From positions 121,357 through 185,356 of the forward strand of contig JAZQEI010000006.1 of the NCBI GenBank assembly GCA_045538935.1: a stretch of 64,000 nt of DNA, in the 5' to 3' direction. Each line of letters starts with the position of its first letter. Position 1 is the first letter of the stretch. Below, one piece after another: positions 9,076 to 18,427 of the stretch. This DNA is from RGIG3013 sp045538935. GTDB lineage: Bacteria > Bacillota > Clostridia > Oscillospirales > Acutalibacteraceae. The translations under genes and the position numbers were made by a program. The notes under the pieces are model-generated. The model was not told the DNA's origin. It saw only the letters and a list, made by a program, of their open reading frames with translations, and ran no database searches.

Positions 9076-9666
9076 ATGAGTTTTAATATTTTTGGCACTA
9101 AAATTTACATTTCTTTTTTGTTTTGTGCTACCTTAAGTGTAATATTATTACAAGATAAATCATTGGTTGCTTTACCTCTTTTTTGCGCTGTTGCAGCACA
9201 CGAATTAGCTCATATTACGGTTATGTTTTTATTAGATGTATCACCAAAAGAAATAAAATTCTCGCCATATGGAATCGAAATAGTAGGTGAAAAAAGCCTG
9301 GGTATTAATCAAGAATTAAAAATAGCTCTAGCCGGCCCACTAATAAATATTGTTACAGCTTTTGTTTTGTTTTTATATTACAAGGTATATCTTAATCAGT
9401 CTGAGTTAATTTGGTGCTTAATATGGGCTTTTATTGGGATTTTTAATTTGCTACCATCATATTATTTAGACGGTGGTACTATACTGTTTAATTTATGTCT
9501 TAAAAAAATGTCCGCACAAAAAAGTGAAATAATTTTAAAAATTACATCAATATTAACTTCAATGATTTTGGTAGGGTTAGGAGTTTATTTTATATTTGTA
9601 AATTTTAATCCATCAATAATAATTCTAGGATTATATTTATTTGTGTTAACTATCATTAAAAACTAG
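9076..9666 (+). CDS. spoIVFB: site-2 protease, SpoIVFB-type (M50)
   Basis: 196 residues and about five membrane segments. HEXXH is present as HELAH (residues 42-46) and the second metal-site region reads NLLPSYYLDGG (about 129-139). Family members of this short type cleave pro-sigma-K in the mother cell during sporulation. The upstream LytM protein supports that assignment; the sigma-K substrate is not in this window. It lacks the C-terminal CBS domain that Bacillus SpoIVFB has, which shorter clostridial homologs can also lack. Confidence 0.75.
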   Translation: MSFNIFGTKIYISFLFCATLSVILLQDKSLVALPLFCAVAAHELAHITVMFLLDVSPKEIKFSPYGIEIVGEKSLGINQELKIALAGPLINIVTAFVLFLYYKVYLNQSELIWCLIWAFIGIFNLLPSYYLDGGTILFNLCLKKMSAQKSEIILKITSILTSMILVGLGVYFIFVNFNPSIIILGLYLFVLTIIKN

Positions 9667-9722
9667 TTGCAAGTTTATTTTATTTAAGTTAAAATAATTA
9701 AAAACAGTATTAGGAGATTCTA

Positions 9723-11564
9723 ATGAATAACAAAGATTTTGAAAGATTACTACTTAGTGTTCAAAAGCCGGGTAGATATACAGGTGGCGAAATTAACAGC
9801 GTAATAAAAGATAAAGATAAGGTTGATATAAGATTTGCATTTTGCTTTCCGGATACATACGAAATCGGAATGTCGCACCTAGGCATGAAAATACTGTATT
9901 CACTGCTTAATGAGCGTGAAGACATTTGGTGCGAACGCGTTTTTGCTCCTTGGATAGATTTTGAGGAAGTAATGATTAAGAATGATATTCCTCTGTTTGC
10001 TTTAGAAAGTAAAGATCCGCTATACGATTTTGATATTATAGGTTTTACCATTCAATATGAACTTTGCTATACCAATATTTTGAATATGTTAAAGTTAGCA
10101 AAAATACCTTTAAAGAGTAGTGAACGTAAAGGCCTTAAAAATCTAGTTGTTGCAGGCGGACCATGTGTAAGTAATCCAGAACCACTTGCTGATTTTATTG
10201 ATATTTTCTTTTTGGGCGAGGGCGAAGAGGTAGATTTAGAGCTAATTGATTTATATAAAAAGTTTAAACCCACCGACGATAAGCAAGCTTTTTTGGAAGC
10301 AGCCGCGCAAATTGAAGGTGTTTACGTCCCTTCTCTTTATAGCGTTACATATAATGCTGACAATACTATAAAAGCCATTACACCGCAAAAAAATGCACCC
10401 AAAACCATTAAAAAACGCATAATTAAAGACATGGACAAGTCTTACTATCCAAAAGATTTTGTTGTTCCGTTTATAGAAATTGTACATGATAGAGCTGTGC
10501 AAGAAATTTTTAGAGGATGTATTAGAGGTTGCAGATTTTGTCAGGCAGGTTATTTGTACAGACCGGTTAGAGAAAAATCTGCTGAAGTTATAAATGACCA
10601 AGCAAAGTGTTTAATTGAAAACACCGGGTATGATGAATTATCACTTTCATCATTAAGTACAAGTGATTATACTCAAATTAACAATCTTTTAGAGTTAATG
10701 CTAGACTGGACTATTGACGATAAAGTTAGCTTGTCATTGCCATCGCTTAGAGTTGATAATTTTTCAGAAGATTTGCTTGAAAAAATTAACTACATGCGTA
10801 AAAGCGGTCTTACTTTTGCACCAGAGGCTGGCACACAAAGGCTTCGCAATGTAATAAATAAAAATGTAACGGAAGAAGAAGTAATAAATACATGCACAAT
10901 GGCATTTAAATCTGGTTATACAGCAGTTAAATTGTATTTTATGCTTGGTCTTCCGACAGAAACCGATAAAGACCTTGAAGGAATAATTGAGTTGGGGCAA
11001 AAGATAGTCAATTTATATTATTCATTACCAGAGAAGCCAAAGGGAAAAAGTGTCAATGTGTCTATAAGTGTTTCTACCTTTGTTCCAAAAGCATTTACTC
11101 CTTTTGAATTTGAACCTCAAATATCTTTAGAAGAAATTACAAGACGCCAAAATCATTTGCTCAGCGTTTTAAAAACAAAAAAAATATCGCTAAGCTGGCA
11201 CGATAGCAAAACAAGCTTCTTAGAAGCTGTTTTTGCCAGAGGCGACAGACGTCTTGGATCTGTTTTACTTAGAGCATTAAATTATGGTTGTAAGTTTGAC
11301 AGTTGGAGCGAATGTTATGATTTAGATGTTTGGCTAAAGGTGTTTAACGAAGAGGGAATAGATCCAACATTTTATGCAAACAGACAACGTAGCTACGACG
11401 AAGTTTTACCTTGGGAGCACTTAGATTATTTAGTTAGCAAAGAATTCTTTATTAAAGAAAACAAACTTGCTCACCAAAGTATAACTACACCAAATTGTCG
11501 CGAAAAATGTGCAAATTGCGGCGCTGCAGTATGTAAAGGAGGTGTGTGCGTTGAAAGACGTTAG
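9723..11564 (+). CDS. B12-binding-like radical SAM protein (TIGR03960 family)
   Basis: 613 residues. It has an N-terminal cobalamin-binding-like domain, then the radical SAM site FRGCIRGCRFCQAG (about 260-273, CxxxCxxC), and a cysteine cluster at the C-terminus (CREKCANCGAAVCKGGVC). Together with the next gene it forms the conserved TIGR03960/TIGR03936 pair of clostridia. The substrate is unknown. In many relatives this pair sits before rng and rplU, which are not here. Confidence 0.85.
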   Translation: MNNKDFERLLLSVQKPGRYTGGEINSVIKDKDKVDIRFAFCFPDTYEIGMSHLGMKILYSLLNEREDIWCERVFAPWIDFEEVMIKNDIPLFALESKDPLYDFDIIGFTIQYELCYTNILNMLKLAKIPLKSSERKGLKNLVVAGGPCVSNPEPLADFIDIFFLGEGEEVDLELIDLYKKFKPTDDKQAFLEAAAQIEGVYVPSLYSVTYNADNTIKAITPQKNAPKTIKKRIIKDMDKSYYPKDFVVPFIEIVHDRAVQEIFRGCIRGCRFCQAGYLYRPVREKSAEVINDQAKCLIENTGYDELSLSSLSTSDYTQINNLLELMLDWTIDDKVSLSLPSLRVDNFSEDLLEKINYMRKSGLTFAPEAGTQRLRNVINKNVTEEEVINTCTMAFKSGYTAVKLYFMLGLPTETDKDLEGIIELGQKIVNLYYSLPEKPKGKSVNVSISVSTFVPKAFTPFEFEPQISLEEITRRQNHLLSVLKTKKISLSWHDSKTSFLEAVFARGDRRLGSVLLRALNYGCKFDSWSECYDLDVWLKVFNEEGIDPTFYANRQRSYDEVLPWEHLDYLVSKEFFIKENKLAHQSITTPNCREKCANCGAAVCKGGVCVERR

Positions 11565-12207
11565 AATCCTCTATAAAAAGACAGGCACAGCAAAATTCGC
11601 CTCACATTTAGATACAATGCGTCTTATGACAAGGGTTATGAGAAAAGCGCAAATACCTATATGGTACACAGAAGGCTTTAATCCGCACGCCTACTTTAAT
11701 TTTGCTCTACCGCTATCTTTAGGTTTTGAGAGTGAATATGAGCTAATGGATATGCGAATTACAGACGAGTCTTTAACATTAGAACAGATTAAAGAAAAAG
11801 TTAATTTTGCTTTTCCAACCGGCTTTAAAGTATTAGAAGTTTATTTTCCAACAACAAAATTCACACAGATTGCATCTGCAACATATGAAATTTCTTTTTT
11901 TGATGTTGATGATACATTTAAAGATATTTTACACTTATTTTTAGATAGTGATGAGATAATCTGTGAGAAAAAGAATAAGAAAAAGCAGTTGGTAACCTTT
12001 AATGCAAAACCAAAAATTATTGATTTTTCCGTTGAATATGACAATAAAAATTGTATATTAAAATTAACTGTTCCTGCCGGTTGTAATGAAAATCTAAATC
12101 CTGCTCTTATTATTAAAGCTTTTATTAATGCAAACAACATGCACTCAGTAAACTATAGCATTAAACAAATATGTGTTTTTGACTTGGAAAACAATATTTT
12201 CAAGTAA
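11551..12207 (+). CDS. DUF2344 protein (TIGR03936 family)
   Basis: 218 residues from a TTG start. AGGAGG at 11537-11542 is eight bases upstream of that TTG, while the in-frame ATG at 11509 is buried deep in the previous gene without a site. The protein begins with a KTGTAKFASHLD block and then WYTEGFNPHA, both typical of DUF2344. In some bacteria this domain is fused to the radical SAM partner encoded just upstream, so the two likely act together. Biochemical role unknown. It overlaps the upstream gene by 14 bases. Confidence 0.85.
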   Translation: MKDVRILYKKTGTAKFASHLDTMRLMTRVMRKAQIPIWYTEGFNPHAYFNFALPLSLGFESEYELMDMRITDESLTLEQIKEKVNFAFPTGFKVLEVYFPTTKFTQIASATYEISFFDVDDTFKDILHLFLDSDEIICEKKNKKKQLVTFNAKPKIIDFSVEYDNKNCILKLTVPAGCNENLNPALIIKAFINANNMHSVNYSIKQICVFDLENNIFK

Positions 12208-12251
12208 AAGTCAAAATTATAAAATTGTTTTTCTAATAAGCTTTAAATATT

Positions 12252-12291
12252 AAAAAATCAAGTCAGTTTTTTAAACTGACTTGATTTTTAT
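12252..12291. terminator. bidirectional terminator
   Basis: Stem AAAATCAAGTCAGTTT/AAACTGACTTGATTTT, A-rich before and T-rich after, between the DUF2344 gene and the convergent PHP gene. Confidence 0.9.
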
Positions 12292-13008
12292 TTATGGCAA
12301 TATAATACTGTTACCTAATTTAAAAATAAAATCTTTCTGTTTTAGTAATTTGGCTAATTCAATAGAGTCGGTAGGTAATTTATCAAAACAAGCAGCACAC
12401 ATACCTTGTTGGCCTTCATGGTGAAAATCTGTACCACCGCTTATAAAAAACTTACTGTGTTCGGCCGCATATTTTGCTGCAACCGCAACACGAGAATTAT
12501 GGTTTGGATGCATATTAAAAATTTCTACACCATCAATAAATTCTGGATCCGCAAGCTCCATACCGTTTCTAAATGGGTGAGCTTGTAAAATTAAATTATT
12601 TTCTGTTTTAAATTCTTTATAAAAAGTTTTTATATCATATTTTAAAAGTTCAATAGCTTTGTATACGTCTTGTTCGGTAACACCGTAAACCAAATAGTCA
12701 TTACTATTTTCAGGGAAACGTGCTTCAAGTCCCAAATAAACCTTAATTCCGTTCTTTTCACCATAGTTTTTGGTATCGTAATAATCTTTTAAATAATATT
12801 CTACAGCTTTTTTTGTGTCGGTTAAATCAAGTGTACCGTTAAAAAAATGATTAGTTATAACCAAACCGCTAAATCCAAGTTCTTTATAAGCCTCTATCAT
12901 TCGTTTTGGGGTTATTTGACTACACTTACTTACAGGAGATGTGTGAGCATGCAACTCGATTTTATATTTGTAGTCCTCAAGGCTATTTTTAAGTGTCTGA
13001 ATTGCCAT
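12292..13008 (-). CDS. PHP-domain phosphoesterase
   Basis: 238 residues. Metal-binding PHP motifs are visible: ELHAHTSPVSKC near residue 18, ITNHF near 52, LGLEARF near 93, QAHPFRNG near 143 and GGTDFH near 197. PHP proteins include histidinol phosphatase, phosphatases of small nucleotides and polymerase-linked exonucleases; this short standalone form cannot be assigned a substrate. It is 20 bases downstream of the peptide-binding lipoprotein gene on the same strand. Confidence 0.8.
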   Translation of the reverse strand: MAIQTLKNSLEDYKYKIELHAHTSPVSKCSQITPKRMIEAYKELGFSGLVITNHFFNGTLDLTDTKKAVEYYLKDYYDTKNYGEKNGIKVYLGLEARFPENSNDYLVYGVTEQDVYKAIELLKYDIKTFYKEFKTENNLILQAHPFRNGMELADPEFIDGVEIFNMHPNHNSRVAVAAKYAAEHSKFFISGGTDFHHEGQQGMCAACFDKLPTDSIELAKLLKQKDFIFKLGNSIILP

Positions 13009-13028
13009 TTTATATCACCTAATAATAT

Positions 13029-14558
13029 TTAGTCATTCTTTTGAGCAAAAGTAAAATCAATTTTTCCGTGCTCATCAAAATATAAAACATTAGATACACT
13101 GTTGTTTAACAAAATAACTTTTGCGCCAAAATATAATGGTTTAATGGTATAGTTACCGGTTAAAACTTTATTTAGTTTATTAGCGTTTTCTACGTTAATA
13201 TCTTGATTAAGTATATTGTTGAATTCAATATTGTTAATTGAGTTTTTACCATTAGTAGAAAACTGTGAGTAAAAACTCTTAGCACCCGGTTGGTCAGATG
13301 AAAAGGGGACAATAGCTATATTGTATTGATCTGTTGAATACAGATTAGAAATTTTATTTACAGATTCGATATTAACAAATGCACCAAGTTGTCTTTGCCA
13401 ATGCGCAGCAATGGTGGTTGCGACTTGTTTAAAGTGTTCGTTGTCATAATAATAAATAGTAAAGCTTGGTATTTTACCTTTAAAATCTTTTTTTACTGAA
13501 TTAGAAAACAGTTCTTTTGCTTGCTCAATGGTTGTGTTATTGAGATTAGTGTTTATTGATAAAAGAATATCTTGTTCGGCGTTTTTGGGTAAAAAAGTAT
13601 TTGAATACTCATAAAATACATTTTTAATTTGCTGTAAAGTGTTTGTATCTACACACGTAATCAATGCCTGTCTCATTTCCAAGGGCATTTTATTGCTAAT
13701 TTTTAACGCCCAAATGGTGTCTGAAATATATTGTTTTGAATAATAATCCAAATTGCCCAAAAGATCGGCATAATCAGTTAAAAATACTCCGTCAATTGTA
13801 TTGTCTTCTAAGCGCTTAATTATAGTATCAGAATTATTTACAACAAGTGACAATGAATTTATTTTTGCCTTAAAATTACCATCATAATTTTTAGAGCGTC
13901 TAAGAGTGATTTTATTGGTTTGTGTATTCCAGCCTCTTAATGAAAAACTACCGTTGCTCAGTACGGTTTCGGGGTCACGTCCATATTTACCAAAAGAGTC
14001 GTTGAAAAATTGTTCGTTGCAAGGCATACTTACTGGTGAACACAATAATTCAAAAAAAGAATTCTCATCAGAATTTATTGTGAATTCGATAGTTTTTTCA
14101 TTTATTACTCTTATTGCTAACTGCGATGAGTTGCCTTTACCACTTAGAATTTCGCTTGCACCGTTAATGCATTTTATTTGTTCAGAAAACGGTGATTTTG
14201 TTATTGGGTTTACAGCCCTTAAAAACGCAAACTTAAAATCATTAGCCGTAACATTTGTACCATCAGACCAAAAAACGTTATCGTTTAATGTAAATGTATA
14301 CTGATTACCATTTTTTATGTAACTTTTTGCAGCTGCAGTTACAATGTTGCCGTCGGAATCGAATCGCATTAAGCCTTCAAATATATTGCGCACAATTAGC
14401 ATTTCTGTTTCTGTGCTAACAAGCTGAGGGTCAAGTGTTGTTGGGATTGAATCAACTTCAAAAACGAGTTGTGAGGTGGCACTTTCACTACAACCGGTTA
14501 ATGAAAATAGTAATATTATTACAAGAAAAATACTTAAAAATTTTTTAGTGTTTTTCAA
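13029..14558 (-). CDS. peptide/nickel-type ABC substrate-binding lipoprotein (SBP_bac_5)
   Basis: 509 residues from a TTG start at 14558. I chose this start because AAGGA lies about 10 bases upstream and because it places a lipoprotein signal at the N-terminus: basic KNTKK, a hydrophobic stretch and the lipobox LTGC. A longer frame to 14717 would bury the signal. The mature part is an OppA-like fold (DSIPTTLDPQ, FEGLMRF, FWSDGTNVTANDF). No permease or ATPase genes lie nearby, so it is an orphan receptor that must share a transporter encoded elsewhere or act as a sensor. Confidence 0.85.
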   Translation of the reverse strand: MKNTKKFLSIFLVIILLFSLTGCSESATSQLVFEVDSIPTTLDPQLVSTETEMLIVRNIFEGLMRFDSDGNIVTAAAKSYIKNGNQYTFTLNDNVFWSDGTNVTANDFKFAFLRAVNPITKSPFSEQIKCINGASEILSGKGNSSQLAIRVINEKTIEFTINSDENSFFELLCSPVSMPCNEQFFNDSFGKYGRDPETVLSNGSFSLRGWNTQTNKITLRRSKNYDGNFKAKINSLSLVVNNSDTIIKRLEDNTIDGVFLTDYADLLGNLDYYSKQYISDTIWALKISNKMPLEMRQALITCVDTNTLQQIKNVFYEYSNTFLPKNAEQDILLSINTNLNNTTIEQAKELFSNSVKKDFKGKIPSFTIYYYDNEHFKQVATTIAAHWQRQLGAFVNIESVNKISNLYSTDQYNIAIVPFSSDQPGAKSFYSQFSTNGKNSINNIEFNNILNQDINVENANKLNKVLTGNYTIKPLYFGAKVILLNNSVSNVLYFDEHGKIDFTFAQKND

Positions 14559-14643
14559 TAGTTGCACATCCTTAAATTTTATAAAAAACATTATAAAACA
14601 TTTTCTAACAATTTTCAACAAAAAAGTCTGTAAAGAAAAAAAC

Positions 14644-14672
14644 TTGACAGGTGTGTTTTTGTGTGTTATACT
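14644..14672 (+). promoter_or_regulatory. promoter of the ylxM-ffh-rpsP-khpA-rimM-trmD operon
   Basis: TTGACA (14644-14649), 17-base spacer, TATACT (14667-14672). It lies in the divergent gap between the lipoprotein gene and ylxM. Confidence 0.8.
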
Positions 14673-14710
14673 CTCCGTGTAAAGTAATTTGCTTGCGGGT
14701 GGTGTTTTGT

Positions 14711-15022
14711 ATGTCAAACGATTTTAAAAGCATTTATGTTTCGCGCTTGTTTGATTATTACGGTGACCTACTTAGTGAAAAGCAGAAATTACTTGTTGAT
14801 TGCTATTATAATCAAGACTTTTCATTGTCTGAAATTGCAGAAAATGAAGGTATTACTCGTCAGGGAGTTAGCGACTCATTAAAAAGGGCAGAAGCCATAT
14901 TATTTTCATGCGAAGAAAAACTTGGCATTTGCAAAAAGTTTGATAATTTAAAAACCCTTGCAAGTAAAACAAATAATGAAGAGTCTTTTAAAGTTTTGAT
15001 AGAGTATATTAATAATTTATAG
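14711..15022 (+). CDS. ylxM: YlxM helix-turn-helix protein, SRP-associated
   Basis: 103 residues. A sigma-70 region-4-like helix-turn-helix covers residues about 20-65 (LLVDCYYNQDFSLSEIAENE, then GITRQGVSDSLKRAE). YlxM is encoded beside ffh across Firmicutes and modulates signal recognition particle activity in some species. I chose the ATG at 14711 because the longer frame begins upstream of the promoter. Confidence 0.9.
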   Translation: MSNDFKSIYVSRLFDYYGDLLSEKQKLLVDCYYNQDFSLSEIAENEGITRQGVSDSLKRAEAILFSCEEKLGICKKFDNLKTLASKTNNEESFKVLIEYINNL

Positions 15023-15050
15023 TCACTATTTTTGAAAGTGTGGTGGTATT

Positions 15051-16394
15051 ATGGCGTTTGATTCGTTGTCAGATAAGTTATCGGCTGTTTTCAAAAAGCT
15101 TCGTTCTAAGGGCAAACTTAGCGAAAAAGATGTTTCTGCAGCTATGCGTGAAGTTAGGTTGGCTTTACTTGAAGCCGATGTTAACTATAAGGTTGCAAAA
15201 GACTTTACAAATTCTGTTACCGAGCAATGTATCGGCGAGAACATAATGGAAAGCCTTACTGCACCGCAAATGGTTGTTAAAATTGTTCGAGACAAATTGA
15301 CAGAGCTTATGGGTTCTGAAAAAGCACGTCTAAATACTGCTTCTAAAATTCCCACCGTAATTATGCTTTGCGGTTTACAGGGTTCGGGTAAAACCACTCA
15401 CGGTGCTAAACTTGCAAAATTTTTAAAATCTCAAGGCAACAGACCTATGTTAGTTGCTTGTGACATTTATCGTCCGGCAGCAATTGAACAGTTAAAAGTT
15501 GTTGGTGCATCGGCGGGTGTACCTGTTTTTGAAAAGGGAACACAAGCACCCGAAAAAACAGCAGTAGAAGCCATTAAATACGCACGTGATTATGGACACG
15601 ATTATGTTATTTTAGATACTGCAGGTAGACTTCACGTTGATCAAGACTTAATGCAAGAGTTGGTAAGAATTACAAAAGCAGTTGAAGTTAACAACATTTT
15701 GCTTGTTGTAGACTCTATGGTGGGCCAAGATGCAGTTAATATTGCAAAATCGTTCAATGATCTTTTAGAAATAGACGGTATTATTCTTACAAAGCTAGAC
15801 GGTGACACACGTGGCGGTGCGGCACTATCTATTAGGGCTGTTACCGGTAAGCCAATAATGTTTGCCGGCGTTGGTGAAAAGCTTGACGATTTAGATGAGT
15901 TTTATCCTGACAGAATGGCATCGCGTATTCTCGGTATGGGTGATATGCTCTCGTTAATCGAAAAGGTTGAACACGAAATTGATGAGAAACAAGCAGAAGA
16001 AACCGCAAAAAAACTTGCAGAAAATAAATTCGATTTAAATGATTTATTAGATCAATTTAAAAGCATCAAAAAAATGGGCTCTCTAAAGAGTGTTTTATCT
16101 ATGTTGCCCGGTATGGATAAGCAGTTAAAAAATGTTGACATTGATGATAGAGAAATGCTCAGAGCAGAGGCAATTATAACCTCTATGACTGCAAAAGAAC
16201 GCAGTAAGCCCGATATTATAAATGCATCGCGCAGACGCAGAATTGCCGCCGGTAGCGGTACTTCGGTAGAACAGGTTAATAAATTGTTGCGTCAATACGA
16301 GCAAATGAAAAAAATGTTTAAACAAATGAATTCTAAAGGCAAAAAGAATAAATTTGCAAGAGGTATGAATTTACCCGGTGGATTTAATTTTTAA
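15051..16394 (+). CDS. ffh: signal recognition particle GTPase Ffh
   Basis: 447 residues with an N-terminal helical bundle, GTPase G domain (GLQGSGKTT near residue 107, DTAGR near 189, TKLDGDTRGG near 246) and a methionine-rich M domain near the C-terminus. It binds the SRP RNA and targets nascent membrane proteins with FtsY. The SRP RNA gene was not seen in this window. Second gene of the operon. Confidence 0.98.
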   Translation: MAFDSLSDKLSAVFKKLRSKGKLSEKDVSAAMREVRLALLEADVNYKVAKDFTNSVTEQCIGENIMESLTAPQMVVKIVRDKLTELMGSEKARLNTASKIPTVIMLCGLQGSGKTTHGAKLAKFLKSQGNRPMLVACDIYRPAAIEQLKVVGASAGVPVFEKGTQAPEKTAVEAIKYARDYGHDYVILDTAGRLHVDQDLMQELVRITKAVEVNNILLVVDSMVGQDAVNIAKSFNDLLEIDGIILTKLDGDTRGGAALSIRAVTGKPIMFAGVGEKLDDLDEFYPDRMASRILGMGDMLSLIEKVEHEIDEKQAEETAKKLAENKFDLNDLLDQFKSIKKMGSLKSVLSMLPGMDKQLKNVDIDDREMLRAEAIITSMTAKERSKPDIINASRRRRIAAGSGTSVEQVNKLLRQYEQMKKMFKQMNSKGKKNKFARGMNLPGGFNF

Positions 16395-16439
16395 AGAGTA
16401 TTCTCTTTTTAAATAATTACTTTTTAGGAGGTGTATAGA

Positions 16440-16682
16440 ATGGCAGTAAAAATCAGACTTCGTCGTATGGGTGCTAAGAAGGCTCCTTTCTACCGTGTAG
16501 TTGTAGCAGATTCCAGATATCCTAGAGATGGTCGTTTTATCGAAGAAATCGGTTATTATGATCCCACAAAGGATCCTGCAGATGTAAAAATCGACGGTGA
16601 AAAAGCAAAGAAGTGGATATCGAACGGTGCTCAGCCCACAGATACCGTTAAGGCTTTACTTAAAAAGAACGGTGTCCTTTAA
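16440..16682 (+). CDS. rpsP: 30S ribosomal protein S16
   Basis: 80 residues, the standard length. It starts MAVKIRLRRMGAKKAPFYR, the family signature. AGGAGG lies eight bases before the ATG at 16440; an upstream in-frame start at 16431 overlaps this site and is unlikely. It has the same codon preference and operon place as in other Firmicutes. Confidence 0.98.
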   Translation: MAVKIRLRRMGAKKAPFYRVVVADSRYPRDGRFIEEIGYYDPTKDPADVKIDGEKAKKWISNGAQPTDTVKALLKKNGVL

Positions 16683-16703
16683 TTAATGAGGAGTTAGAAC
16701 ACA

Positions 16704-16937
16704 ATGAAAGAGCTTTTAATTTCTATCACAGCTGGCTTGGTTGAAAATCCCGATGCTATTAATGTGACTGTAGACGAGCCTAACGAAGAAGGCGTAGTGG
16801 TTTACCATTTGTCGGTTGCAGAAGGCGATATGGGTAGAGTTATTGGTAAGCAGGGCAGAATAGCCAAAGCTATTCGTACTGTTATGCGAGCTGCTGCTAA
16901 CCGAAACAATCAAAAAATAGCTGTTGAAATTGATTAA
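16704..16937 (+). CDS. khpA: KH-domain RNA-binding protein KhpA
   Basis: 77 residues, a single KH domain with the GxxG-type loop in GRVIGKQGRIAKAIR. KhpA partners with KhpB/Jag in other Firmicutes and affects cell elongation and RNA binding. It is followed by a hairpin at 16943-16968 before rimM, without a U tract. Confidence 0.95.
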   Translation: MKELLISITAGLVENPDAINVTVDEPNEEGVVVYHLSVAEGDMGRVIGKQGRIAKAIRTVMRAAANRNNQKIAVEID

Positions 16938-16992
16938 TGTTTTGGGCTGACGATGTTTTTCGTCAGCCTATCCTCAATTTTAGGTGTTGATT

Positions 16993-17508
16993 ATGAAAAA
17001 AGATTTTATCGAATGCGGAATGATTGTCGGTACACACGGTGTTCGCGGTTTAATTAAACTGTTACCCTGGAGCGACACTCCCGAATTTGTTTGCGGCTTT
17101 AAAAGGCTATATATAGGTAAAAACTCAAAAACCAAATTTAAAGTTTCTTCGTCTAAGGTTCATGGAAACATAGTATTATTAAATCTTAGCGAAATTGATA
17201 CCGTAGAAGACGGACAGTTACTTAAAGGTAAAACAGTATTTATAAATAGAAACGATGTTGAGCTCGAAGAAGGTCAATATTTTATTAGCGATATATTAGA
17301 TGCCGAAGTTTTTGATTACGATACAAATGAACTTTTAGGTATACTTTCTGATGTATCACAAACAGGTGCTAATGATGTTTGGCATATTACCAAAGATGAT
17401 AAAGAATATCTTGTGCCGGTTATTGATGAAGTTGTAGTTTCTGTAGATGTTGATAATGCTAAAATTGTAATAAAACCGCTAAAGGGGATATTTGACGATG
17501 AGGATTGA
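16993..17508 (+). CDS. rimM: 16S rRNA processing protein RimM
   Basis: 171 residues, the usual size. It shows the N-terminal GTHGVRGLIKL motif and a C-terminal PRC-barrel region (VWHITKDDKEYLVPVIDEVV). RimM assists maturation of the 30S head domain. ATG at 16993 has AGGTG six bases upstream; a GTG at 16984 overlaps that site. Ends inside the start of trmD. Confidence 0.95.
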   Translation: MKKDFIECGMIVGTHGVRGLIKLLPWSDTPEFVCGFKRLYIGKNSKTKFKVSSSKVHGNIVLLNLSEIDTVEDGQLLKGKTVFINRNDVELEEGQYFISDILDAEVFDYDTNELLGILSDVSQTGANDVWHITKDDKEYLVPVIDEVVVSVDVDNAKIVIKPLKGIFDDED

Positions 17509-18229
17509 TATTTTAACTCTTTTCCCCGAAATGTGTAATGCTGTAGTTAATGAAAGCATTATCGGTAGGGCACAAAAAGGCGGAATTGTTAATATAAACT
17601 GCATTAATATTAGAGATTTTTCTGCAAATAAGCACAATACTGTAGACGATACACCTTATGGTGGCGGCATGGGTATGGTTATGGAAGCGGAACCCATTTA
17701 TAGAGCATATAAAAGTCTTTATGATGACACGCAAGAAAAACCCCACTTAATTTACCTTTCACCTAAAGGTAAAACCTTTACTCAAAGCAAAGCAATAGAG
17801 TTATCTAAATTAGATAGAATAGTATTATTGTGTGGTCATTACGAAGGTGTAGATCAACGAGTTATTGATGAAATTGTCGATGAAGAAATTTCTGTTGGTG
17901 ATTATGTTTTAACAGGCGGTGAGTTACCTGCATTAATTGTTGCTGATGCTGTATGTAGAATGATTAACGGTGTTTTGTCTGACGATATTTGCTTTATGGA
18001 AGAGAGCCATTTTGCAGGACTACTAGAATATCCTCATTATACTCGTCCGGCTGTCTGGCACGACAGAACAGTGCCCGATGTTTTGCTGTCTGGGCACCAT
18101 AAAAATATTGAAAAATGGCGTAGAGAACAATCTCTTGCCGAAACATATAATAAACGTCCCGATATTTTGAAAAATGCCCTATTAACTAAAAATGACGTTG
18201 AATTTCTAGAAAAAATTAAAGAAAAATAA
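17498..18229 (+). CDS. trmD: tRNA (guanine37-N1)-methyltransferase TrmD
   Basis: 243 residues with the trefoil-knot SPOUT signature (LLCGHYEGVDQRV and GDYVLTGGELPAL). It methylates G37 of tRNAs with a G36, including tRNA-Pro(GGG), which is encoded 580 bases downstream. It overlaps rimM by 11 bases. rplS, which usually follows trmD in bacteria, is not present here. Confidence 0.98.
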   Translation: MRIDILTLFPEMCNAVVNESIIGRAQKGGIVNINCINIRDFSANKHNTVDDTPYGGGMGMVMEAEPIYRAYKSLYDDTQEKPHLIYLSPKGKTFTQSKAIELSKLDRIVLLCGHYEGVDQRVIDEIVDEEISVGDYVLTGGELPALIVADAVCRMINGVLSDDICFMEESHFAGLLEYPHYTRPAVWHDRTVPDVLLSGHHKNIEKWRREQSLAETYNKRPDILKNALLTKNDVEFLEKIKEK

Positions 18230-18329
18230 TGCTATAAATGTTAATGGTTGTTTTGCACAAAAATGTTAATAATTTTTGGGTACTACATTGTAATAGTTTA
18301 TAAACTTTTTTTAAAAGATAACATCGCGT

Positions 18330-18357
18330 TTGACTATTGGATATATTGTGGTATAAT
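18330..18357 (+). promoter_or_regulatory. promoter of the HPr gene
   Basis: TTGACT (18330-18335), 16-base spacer, TATAAT (18352-18357). It gives an untranslated leader of roughly 65 bases with AAGGAG before the ATG. Confidence 0.75.
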
Positions 18358-18427
18358 ATTCTCAAAGTTTACTAAACTCACAATATGTACAATTTATTTA
18401 ATTCTAAACATTTAAGGAGAAATTAAA

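Noticed and set aside
13029..14717. Longer start for the peptide-binding lipoprotein
   Set aside because: It would put 53 residues before the lipoprotein signal and overlap the ylxM promoter; the TTG at 14558 has the ribosome site.
16943..16968. Hairpin between khpA and rimM as a terminator
   Set aside because: Good stem but no U tract, and the operon clearly continues; perhaps a processing or stability hairpin.
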